Assembly: GCA_021298015.1 (NCBI GenBank)
Contig: JAJTGY010000007.1
Location: forward strand, 1-64,000
From: Flammeovirgaceae bacterium
GTDB lineage: Bacteria; Bacteroidota; Bacteroidia; Cytophagales; Cyclobacteriaceae
Length of the DNA: 64,000 bases
Direction: 5' to 3'
Part shown: positions 19,940-27,184 of the stretch, piece by piece
Position numbering within the stretch: position 1 is the first letter of the stretch
Layout of the letters: each line of letters begins with the position of its first letter
Made by a program: the position numbers and the translations under genes
The notes under the pieces: generated by a model
What the model saw: only the letters and a program-made list of their open reading frames with translations
Database searches by the model: none
What the model was told of the DNA's origin: nothing

Positions 19940-19957
19940 ACCAATCGTATTTTCTTT

Positions 19958-19965
19958 TATTTTTG
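19958..19965 (+). promoter_or_regulatory. -7 promoter element for tRNA-Ser
   Basis: TATTTTTG fits TAnnTTTG and lies 38 bp before the tRNA-Ser gene, in the gap after the permease stop. No matching -33 is obvious. Confidence 0.45.
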
Positions 19966-20003
19966 CCGCACTTTACGCCACGCGGTTTCGGCTTAGTTTT
20001 CCC

Positions 20004-20093
20004 GGAGAGATGCCAGAGTGGCCGAATGGGGCGGTCTCGAAAACCGCTATACGGGCAACTGTATCGAGGGTTCGAATCCCTCTCTCTCCGCCA
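20004..20093 (+). tRNA. tRNA-Ser (CGA anticodon)
   Basis: The acceptor stem GGAGAGA pairs with TCTCTCC (20083-20089). The anticodon stem GCGGT/ACCGC encloses loop CTCGAAA, giving anticodon CGA. A long variable arm is present, as in class II tRNAs, and the T arm is GAGGG-TTCGAAT-CCCTC. G is the discriminator base and CCA is encoded at 20091-20093. All parts are canonical. The 19 bases at its 3' end are repeated 114 bp downstream. Confidence 0.97.
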
Positions 20094-20207
20094 GAAAATC
20101 AGACTCCCGCGCCAGCGGGATTGGTCGTGAGGCGCAGCGAAGTAGTCTGATTTTGTGAAGCCCCCCGCTTACGGGCATCAGCTACGCTAATCCCTCTCTC
20201 TCCGCCA
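20075..20207 (+). repeat. 19-bp direct repeat of the tRNA-Ser 3' end (att-like)
   Basis: The last 19 bases of tRNA-Ser including CCA (20075-20093) recur exactly at 20189-20207. Such a pair is the usual footprint of tRNA-targeted integration (attL/attR), but only about 95 bp lie between and no integrase is present, so it would be a scar or a partial duplication. Confidence 0.6.
20095..20154. repeat. 60-bp imperfect palindromic element after tRNA-Ser
   Basis: The outer arms AAAATCAGACT (20095-20105) and AGTCTGATTTT (20144-20154) are perfect 11-bp inverted repeats. Inside, TCCCGC-GCCA-GCGGGA forms a second hairpin (20105-20120). It resembles the interspersed palindromic (REP-like) units common between Bacteroidota genes. 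It could also act as a processing or termination structure for the tRNA. Confidence 0.6.
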
Positions 20208-20278
20208 ACTCAAACAAGGGCATTCAAATTTTTGGATTAACCTAAAGGGTTGCTTTCCTCTCCCGCTCAGCAAGTTGG

Positions 20279-21178
20279 TCACCGTTTACTCCGGTGGTAA
20301 GCAATCGACTCCGGCAGTAAATTCAAAATAGCATGGCGGATCGTTTCCGGGTTTGACCACGGAATGAAATGCGACATATCGTCCTCAAACGTAACCGTTA
20401 CTTTCGCATTCACCATTTGCCGTTTGGTAAAGGCGGCATTAGCCGGATGAACCAGTTTATCATCTGCGCCCTGAATTACGCTGGCAGGCATCCGAAGTTC
20501 TTTCCAGAGAGGCAGCATGGCATCCAGTTGATCCTGAAGGTTGAGGATTTCATCATTGGATGCACGGAAAGAGCGGGGTATCAGCCAGCGAAACAGAGGA
20601 CTGTGCAAGGGTCCGCGAAACCAGCGCTCATTGGGCTCCAGATCGGGGTTGTTCGATGCGGCCACAAATACTAAACCGTCAATCTCATCGGGGTAATCCA
20701 TGGCCATGCGCGCAATGACCGGCCCACCCAGCGAGTGACCGACCAAAATTACGGGATGCCCACTAGCGTTTTGCCGAATAGCTGGCATCAACACCTCGGC
20801 TTGTTTTTTCAGGGAGGGCTCAGCGTTCCCAAAATTGGCATCACCAAAACCAGGCCGGTCGATGGTTAGCAATTGCACGTGTTGCAGCAAGGAAGAGTCT
20901 TTCAGAAAGTGGATAAAGGCGCTGAGCGAACCGGGCGAACCGTGAACAAAGACAGCAAGGGGCTTTGTCCTTTCGCCTGCCCGAACGTACACGATTCGTT
21001 GTTGGCCCACCACGTATTCCTCCCGCAAGCCTTTGACGGGTTCTTCCCGGAAGTAGTTCTCCACCTCTGCTTTGCTCATGCGGAATTGCATACAGGAATC
21101 AAATAGGATGATGCTGCCACCCAGAATGAACAGACTTATCCACCAGGCCCGCCTCGATGGTCGAGTCAGTCCGGCCAC
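20279..21178 (-). CDS. alpha/beta hydrolase, membrane-anchored or lipoprotein
   Basis: A 299-residue hydrolase with an N-terminal membrane segment (about 12-29) that ends in LFDSC, a possible lipobox. The oxyanion region HGSPGS is at 79-84, the nucleophile elbow GHSLGG at 147-152 (Ser149), the acid in GADDKLVHP (Asp240) and the histidine in DDMSHF (His270). The triad is complete; the substrate is unknown. The start overlaps the end of the S41 protease gene by 13 bp, so they are co-transcribed. Confidence 0.88.
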   Translation of the reverse strand: MAGLTRPSRRAWWISLFILGGSIILFDSCMQFRMSKAEVENYFREEPVKGLREEYVVGQQRIVYVRAGERTKPLAVFVHGSPGSLSAFIHFLKDSSLLQHVQLLTIDRPGFGDANFGNAEPSLKKQAEVLMPAIRQNASGHPVILVGHSLGGPVIARMAMDYPDEIDGLVFVAASNNPDLEPNERWFRGPLHSPLFRWLIPRSFRASNDEILNLQDQLDAMLPLWKELRMPASVIQGADDKLVHPANAAFTKRQMVNAKVTVTFEDDMSHFIPWSNPETIRHAILNLLPESIAYHRSKR

Positions 21179-22827
21179 CGCAGAATCTTTTTCATTTCGG
21201 CCGGCTTTCTCAGCAAAGCGACTGCCTCGTCCAGTTCTGTGTCATTTTTCAGGCTCGCTTCTACATTGCCTCTCTCCAGAAAATAGCGACCAGCGATTTC
21301 CTGCTCCAGCAAATCCTTGATCTGATCGCGAAACGTCATGAGGTCGTGCGTGCGTTTTTCGGCCAGGGTCTTTTCGAGTGCCGAGATGAACGGTTTGAGT
21401 TCGTCCGTTTGCCGGTCGCGCTGTGCGTCTCGCTCTAGCCGCGCTAACTCGCGCTCCGTGTCTGTATGGTACTGGTACTTTTTGCCCTTCATCCAACTCA
21501 CAAAATCCTGATAGTCGCTTTCCGTGAGGCTGAACTGCCGGGGTTCGGCTATGCCGGGGTGTTTGTAGAAGTAATGGGTGGCGTAATCGAACAGTAATCC
21601 TTCGCGCACCAACGCGGCAGCTACGGGTGCCATCTCTTCCACGGGTAATTTTACATCCGGATCAATGCCACCGCCGTCATACACCAACCGGCCGCGGCTC
21701 GTTTTAAATTCTTTTTTTAGTGAATCTGGAACCATTGCCAGGCTGCCGTCTTCGCGCCTGTGGGTGTAGTCCAGTACCTGAATACATCGGCCGGTAGGGG
21801 TGTAGTATTTGGCGGTGGTGATTTTAACCTGTGATTTATACGTTAACGGACGCCCGAGTTGAACCAACCCTTTGCCAAAAGAGCGTTCGCCCAGGATCAC
21901 CGCCCGGTCGTAATCCTGAAGCGTTCCGGCCACAATTTCGGATGCCGATGCGCTGTTACGGTTGATCATCACAATCAGCGGAATCTCAAGGTCAACGGGA
22001 GCATTTAATGTTTCATATCGGATGAAGGAGTCTTTTGTCTTTCCCCGGGTCGTTACTACTTCCTTGCCTTTGGGGATAAAAATGTTGCAGATGTTGACGG
22101 CTTCGAACAGAAGGCCACCGGGATTGCCGCGCAAATCAAGTATGAATGATCGGGCACCCCGTTCGCGAAGGTCAACCACGGCATTTTTCACTTCTTTTCC
22201 TGCTTCCTGTGTAAAATCGGTAAGTTGTATATATCCGATATCGTTTTCCAACATGCCGAAGTAGGGCACATTGTTGATCTTAATCTTGTCACGTTTGAAC
22301 TCCAGTTCAATCGGGGCCGGCTGGTTCGTTCGTTTTACGCGCAGCTTCACCGGGGTGCCTACCTGGCCGCTCATCAGGCGGCTGGCTTCTTCCGGCTCCA
22401 GGTTGCCGATTTCCTTGCCGTCAATGGCAATCACCTCATCGCCTATTTTCAGGCCGCCTTTAAAGGCCGGATACTGCTCATACACCATCGTAATGACGCG
22501 CCTGTTGCCGATCATCCGGGTATTGGCACCAATACCGCCATATTGCCCGGTGTTTTGGGTGCGAAAGTCCTCAACCTGATCTTCGGAAATGAAATTGGTG
22601 TAAGGATCCAATTGATTCAGCATGTTATCGATCCCATGCCGCATCAGGGTATTGGGGTTCACCTCATCTACGTATGATTCGTTGACGGACCTGTAAAAAG
22701 CTGCGAAAATGTCGAGATTCTTGGCAATCTCGAAGTACCGGTCGGCCGGTGCGGCCGCACCCAGCAAGGCCAGCGCCACCACTAACACTCCCCACCACCT
22801 GATTTTTTTTCCGATCCGCACCACCAC
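21166..22827 (-). CDS. S41 family C-terminal-processing peptidase
   Basis: A 553-residue periplasmic protease. It has a signal/anchor at 10-27, a PDZ domain (about 85-180, with GGLKIGDEVIAIDGKEI), and the S41 catalytic region with NSASASE (nucleophile about Ser294) and SFGKGLVQ (Lys319), the Ser-Lys dyad of CtpA/Tsp. A helical C-terminal tail of about 160 residues follows, as in Bacteroidota long forms. It lies upstream of the alpha/beta hydrolase and diverges from the M16 protease gene; a weak -7-like TACCTTTA is on the minus strand at 22844-22851. Confidence 0.93.
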   Translation of the reverse strand: MVVRIGKKIRWWGVLVVALALLGAAAPADRYFEIAKNLDIFAAFYRSVNESYVDEVNPNTLMRHGIDNMLNQLDPYTNFISEDQVEDFRTQNTGQYGGIGANTRMIGNRRVITMVYEQYPAFKGGLKIGDEVIAIDGKEIGNLEPEEASRLMSGQVGTPVKLRVKRTNQPAPIELEFKRDKIKINNVPYFGMLENDIGYIQLTDFTQEAGKEVKNAVVDLRERGARSFILDLRGNPGGLLFEAVNICNIFIPKGKEVVTTRGKTKDSFIRYETLNAPVDLEIPLIVMINRNSASASEIVAGTLQDYDRAVILGERSFGKGLVQLGRPLTYKSQVKITTAKYYTPTGRCIQVLDYTHRREDGSLAMVPDSLKKEFKTSRGRLVYDGGGIDPDVKLPVEEMAPVAAALVREGLLFDYATHYFYKHPGIAEPRQFSLTESDYQDFVSWMKGKKYQYHTDTERELARLERDAQRDRQTDELKPFISALEKTLAEKRTHDLMTFRDQIKDLLEQEIAGRYFLERGNVEASLKNDTELDEAVALLRKPAEMKKILRWPD

Positions 22828-22891
22828 TCAGTTAAACAATGCGTTAAAGGTAGAATTATGTTTCCTAATTTTCGAGTCTAAAACAGATGCT

Positions 22892-25864
22892 ATGCTAAAA
22901 CGTGTTTTGTATGTTCTGGTTGCTGCCCTTGCCCTGGCGGCTTGCCAAAAGGAGTCTGGGTTTTCGGTGAAGACAGGCGAAAGCGGAGGTTACACGTATG
23001 AGTACGTAACCAATGACCCGCTTAAAGTTCGGGTGTACACACTCAAAAACGGATTAAAAGTGTACCTGAGCCGCTATGAAGGCGAACCGCGAGTGTATAC
23101 GATGATTCCGGTGAGGGCCGGTGGCAAGAATGATCCGGCAAACAATACCGGCCTGGCGCACTACCTCGAACACATCATGTTTAAAGGAACAGCTTCCTTT
23201 GGTTCGCTGGATTGGGACAAAGAGAAGGTATACCTCGACAGTATTGAGCAAATGTTCAACCAGTATGCCCGCCTGAAGGATGAGAAAGAACGTGAAGCGT
23301 ATTACAAACTCATCGATCAGGTTTCGAATAAGGCCGCCAAGTTTGCCATTGCCAACGAATACGACAAGATGATCAGCGAGATCGGGGGCACCGGCACCAA
23401 CGCCTTCACGTGGGTAGATCAGACCGTTTACATTAACGACATCCCCTCCAATCAGCTTGACAACTGGCTTCAGATCGAGGCCAACCGCTTTCGAATGATT
23501 ACACCCAGATTGTTTCACACCGAGTTGGAGGCCGTCTACGAGGAAAAGAACCGATCGCTCGACAACGACTACTGGAAAACCTATGAATCCCTGTTTTCCG
23601 GCACATTCCCAACACATCCATACGGTACGCAAACGGTAATTGGCACCATTGATCATTTGAAGAATCCTTCGATTACCGAGATCAAGAAGTATTTCGATAC
23701 GTACTACCGGCCGAACAACGTGGCTATCTGCCTGAGTGGTGAGCTGGACTATGACAAAACGATCGCCATGATCGACAAATATTTTGGCGACTGGCAGCCG
23801 AATGATCAGCTGCCGGAGTGGAAGAAGGTAAATGAGGCACCGATTCAGAAGCCGGTCGTGAAAGAAGTGCTTGGCCCGGATGCCGAATGGGTACACATTG
23901 GTTTCCGCCACAAGGGACGAACCAGCGAAGACTACCAGAAGCTGCGTCTCCTGGATATGATCCTCTCCAACTCTCAGGCCGGCCTGATTGATCTTAACCT
24001 CAAGCAGCAGCAGAAGGTGCTGGAGCCCGTAAGTATGGTGGAGGCCATGCACGATTACTCACTCCACATGATCACCGGCCGCCCGCGCGAAGGACAAACA
24101 CTGGAAGAGGTGCGCGATCTGCTGTTGGGGCAAGTTGATTTGATTAAGAAAGGCGAGTTTGATGATTGGTTGATTGATGCAGTGATTAATGACATGAAGA
24201 AGAACCAGATCATGGCCTCGGAACAGAATTACTCACGCGCCAATGACATGATGAATGCCTTTATCTACCAGATGCCGTGGCAGCAGTACGTTTCTGAAAT
24301 TGAAGCGTTGCGTAAATACAAGAAAGAGGACATCATGAAGTTTGCCAATGATATGTATAACGATAACTATGTTGTCGTGTACAAGCGCTCAGGCAAAGAT
24401 CCCAATGCTCAGAAAGTAGATAAACCGCAAATCACCAAGGTGGCCCTGAACAAGGAGAGCAAAAGTGCATTCCATGAGGCCATTCTGGCCAACAAGGTTG
24501 AAAAGCTTAGCCCGGTGTTTTTGGATTATGAAAAAGACATCCAAAAATTCACCATGAAGTCAGACATTGAAGTGTTGTATACGCCCAACACGGAGAACGA
24601 CCTGTTCATGCTCTATTACCTGTCGGATGCCGGCACCAATAACGACCCGCGCTTGCAGGCCGCTGTCGAGTATCTGGAGTACCTGGGCACGGGCGACTTG
24701 AGCGCAGAGGATGTGAAGAAAGAGTTTTACAAGCTGGGCAGCAATTTTGGTGTGTTTGCAGCGGAGGACCGCACGTACATCTATTTACAGGGTTTGAATG
24801 AGAATATGGAGAAATCCGTAGAGCTTTTTGAAAAGCTACTGGCCCAAGCCAAGCCGGATGACGAGGCATTGCAAAAGATGATTGACGGAAACTTCAAGGA
24901 GCGTGATGATCAGAAGAAGGACAAATCGGCCATACTCTGGCAGGGGCTGCTGAATTACGGTTTGTACGGTCCGCAGTCTCCGTTTACCAATGTGCTTACC
25001 AACAAGCAGCTTCGCGAGTTGAAGTCAGCCGAGCTGACCGAACTGATTCGCGGGTTCACGCAAATGGAACATCGTGTGCTGTACTACGGCCCGCGGCCCG
25101 GCAAGGATTTAGTTACTCTTTTAGATAAATATCATCAGGTGCCCGACCAATTGAATCCTGTTCCGCCCGCGGTCAATTTTGGCATGGCAGATATGAGCCA
25201 ACCGAATGTGTACTGGGCTGATTATGACATGGTGCAGGCCGAGATTGTTTTCCTGTCGAAAGCCGATACGTTTGATGCCGCCCGCATTCCGGCCACGCGC
25301 CTGTTTAACGAGTATTTTGGCGGCAATATGAGTAGCCCGGTGTTTCAGGAGCTACGCGAAGCGCAAGGGCTGGCCTATGCTGCCTTCGCCAGCTTCAATA
25401 CAGCTGATAAGCCGCGCGATAACGACTACTTCTTCGGGTACATCGGCACGCAGGCTGACAAGCAACCCGAGTCGATGAAGGCCATGATGAAACTCATTCA
25501 GGATTTTCCCCGTTCCGAAGCCGGCTTTGACGTAGCGAAAAACTCGCTGCTCAACCGGATCGAGAGTGAGCGCATTACGAAGGCCGACAAGTTGTTTAAT
25601 TACGAAACAGCCCGCAAACGGGGATTGACTACCGACATTCGCCAACAGGTATACGAAGAGGTTAAGAACATGACACTGGAGGATGTGGCCAATTTCCAGA
25701 AGCAGAACATCAAAGAACGGAAGTTTAACGTAGTGCTGGTCGGTGATCGGGATAAACTCAATCTGAAGGACCTGCAGAAATACGGGCAGGTACGGGAACT
25801 TACCCTGGATGAGCTCTTTGGATACGAGCGGCCCTTGAAAGTAGATGTGGAGAAACCGCAGTAA
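22892..25864 (+). CDS. M16 family zinc metallopeptidase, lipoprotein
   Basis: A 990-residue periplasmic or outer-membrane-anchored protease of the pitrilysin group. The signal peptide ends with lipobox LAAC (Cys18). The inverted zinc motif HYLEH is at 90-94 with the distal ligand region ELEAVYEEKNR downstream. Two M16 halves are present; the C-terminal half (about 570-990) has lost the HxxEH motif, as is normal for the inactive half. The ATG at 22892 is chosen because it starts the lipoprotein signal; the frame is open further upstream into the divergent gene. A strong terminator follows. Confidence 0.93.
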   Translation: MLKRVLYVLVAALALAACQKESGFSVKTGESGGYTYEYVTNDPLKVRVYTLKNGLKVYLSRYEGEPRVYTMIPVRAGGKNDPANNTGLAHYLEHIMFKGTASFGSLDWDKEKVYLDSIEQMFNQYARLKDEKEREAYYKLIDQVSNKAAKFAIANEYDKMISEIGGTGTNAFTWVDQTVYINDIPSNQLDNWLQIEANRFRMITPRLFHTELEAVYEEKNRSLDNDYWKTYESLFSGTFPTHPYGTQTVIGTIDHLKNPSITEIKKYFDTYYRPNNVAICLSGELDYDKTIAMIDKYFGDWQPNDQLPEWKKVNEAPIQKPVVKEVLGPDAEWVHIGFRHKGRTSEDYQKLRLLDMILSNSQAGLIDLNLKQQQKVLEPVSMVEAMHDYSLHMITGRPREGQTLEEVRDLLLGQVDLIKKGEFDDWLIDAVINDMKKNQIMASEQNYSRANDMMNAFIYQMPWQQYVSEIEALRKYKKEDIMKFANDMYNDNYVVVYKRSGKDPNAQKVDKPQITKVALNKESKSAFHEAILANKVEKLSPVFLDYEKDIQKFTMKSDIEVLYTPNTENDLFMLYYLSDAGTNNDPRLQAAVEYLEYLGTGDLSAEDVKKEFYKLGSNFGVFAAEDRTYIYLQGLNENMEKSVELFEKLLAQAKPDDEALQKMIDGNFKERDDQKKDKSAILWQGLLNYGLYGPQSPFTNVLTNKQLRELKSAELTELIRGFTQMEHRVLYYGPRPGKDLVTLLDKYHQVPDQLNPVPPAVNFGMADMSQPNVYWADYDMVQAEIVFLSKADTFDAARIPATRLFNEYFGGNMSSPVFQELREAQGLAYAAFASFNTADKPRDNDYFFGYIGTQADKQPESMKAMMKLIQDFPRSEAGFDVAKNSLLNRIESERITKADKLFNYETARKRGLTTDIRQQVYEEVKNMTLEDVANFQKQNIKERKFNVVLVGDRDKLNLKDLQKYGQVRELTLDELFGYERPLKVDVEKPQ

Positions 25865-25865
25865 C

Positions 25866-25890
25866 AAAAAAGGCCCGCGAGGGCCTTTTT
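25866..25890. terminator. bidirectional terminator between M16 peptidase and 74-residue gene
   Basis: Six A, GGCCC, loop GCGA, GGGCC, then five T. It is 1 bp after the M16 stop and a few bases after the end of the convergent small gene, so it can serve both strands. Confidence 0.85.
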
Positions 25891-25894
25891 CTTT

Positions 25895-26119
25895 TCAGAA
25901 CTTATCCGGAATCTGAATGATGCGCACGACAATTTCGTGGGGGTCACCGTCCTTATCCACGAGATTAAACTTCACCATGGGGTTATCGCGTTGCAAGTTG
26001 CTTTCCACATCGGTTACTTTATTGCCCTGCAAATGGTTTTCTATTTCCTTTTGCAGAATGTGCAGGGCGTTTGCGAAGTCAACTTCCAGCGGGCTGGGGT
26101 TGTACGATTGAGTTTTCAT
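25895..26119 (-). CDS. conserved small hypothetical protein
   Basis: A 74-residue cytoplasmic protein (starts MKTQSYNPSPLEVDF, ends IIQIPDKF). No domain recognised. It starts 7 bp after the fabH stop and ends at a terminator, so it is the second gene of a fabH transcript. The predicted pattern is helix, then beta hairpin (MVKFNLVDKDGDPHEIVVRI). I infer it is a real gene from its position and plausible composition. Confidence 0.7.
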   Translation of the reverse strand: MKTQSYNPSPLEVDFANALHILQKEIENHLQGNKVTDVESNLQRDNPMVKFNLVDKDGDPHEIVVRIIQIPDKF

Positions 26120-26126
26120 AAAAAAA

Positions 26127-27125
26127 TCACCACCGGATCAATGCGGAAGCCCACGTAAATCCACTTCCGAAGGCGGCCAAGCAAATTACGTCATTTTCTT
26201 TCATCTTTCCTTCGGCCCAGGCTTCGCTCATTGCAATGGGGATAGAGGCGGCCGTAGTATTACCGTAGCGCTGAATGTTGTTGTACACCTGGTCATCGCG
26301 CAGGTTGAGTTTCTCCTGAATGTATTGGCTGATGCGAAGGTTGGCCTGGTGGGGAACCAACAGGTTAATGTCCTCTTTCTTCAGCTGGTTGGTCGCAAGC
26401 GCCTCGTTAATAGCTTCCATAAATCGAACGACCGCGTGCTTAAATACCTGGTTTCCGTTCATCACGACCTTGAAGCCCGTGGTGTCGAGGATTTGCTCCG
26501 GTTGGCGTTCCTCGCGCGGCCGGCTGCTGCCCGGGTCTTTTACGTATAGTTCTTCCGCATAACGCCCATCGGCATGGAGGTGGGTTGAGAGTATGCCAGG
26601 CTTGTCGCTGCGCTGCAGCACCGCGGCTCCCGCGCCATCGCCAAAGATTACGGCTGTGTTACGTCCACGGGTGGTTACGTCCAGCGCGGTTGATTGTATT
26701 TCCGCGCCCACCACTAAAACCGTTTTGTACATGCCGGTTTTGATGAATTGGTCGGCCACCGAAAGGGCGTAGATAAAACCGGAGCAGGCGTTCTTAATGT
26801 CCATGGCTCCGATTCCCTCGAGACCCAACTCGCGCTGCATGATCACCCCCGAGCCAGGGAAATAGTAATCGGACGTGATGGTAGCAAAAACGATGAACTC
26901 CACCTCCTTGACATCCACCTTGGCGCGCTCCAGGGCCATGCGGGCGGCTTTGGCGGCCATATTGCCCACGGTGTCCTTGGCGGGATCTATCCATCGTCTT
27001 TCCTGAATCCCCGTTCGCTCAACGATCCACTCATCATTGGTATCCATCAGGGTGGAGAGGTATTCATTAGTGATAACTTGCTCGGGCAGGTGATGGCCAA
27101 GGCCAACAATCTTGGACGAATACAT
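26127..27125 (-). CDS. fabH: beta-ketoacyl-ACP synthase III (FabH)
   Basis: Condensing enzyme that starts fatty-acid chains from acyl-CoA and malonyl-ACP. From the ATG at 27125 it has 332 residues with Cys114 in KNACSGF, His259 in VPHQAN and Asn289 in YGNTTAAS, the full FabH triad; the glycine-rich GSGFTWAS is at the end. An upstream in-frame TTG (27134) is possible but less likely. It is not in a fab/plsX cluster here, so it may be a second FabH-like copy in the genome; that cannot be judged from the window. Confidence 0.92.
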   Translation of the reverse strand: MYSSKIVGLGHHLPEQVITNEYLSTLMDTNDEWIVERTGIQERRWIDPAKDTVGNMAAKAARMALERAKVDVKEVEFIVFATITSDYYFPGSGVIMQRELGLEGIGAMDIKNACSGFIYALSVADQFIKTGMYKTVLVVGAEIQSTALDVTTRGRNTAVIFGDGAGAAVLQRSDKPGILSTHLHADGRYAEELYVKDPGSSRPREERQPEQILDTTGFKVVMNGNQVFKHAVVRFMEAINEALATNQLKKEDINLLVPHQANLRISQYIQEKLNLRDDQVYNNIQRYGNTTAASIPIAMSEAWAEGKMKENDVICLAAFGSGFTWASALIRW

Positions 27126-27184
27126 CGGGTTCAAGCTAAAAGTGGCCCGAAGTTAAGCAAATGTTACCCAAAACCTAGTGGGTG

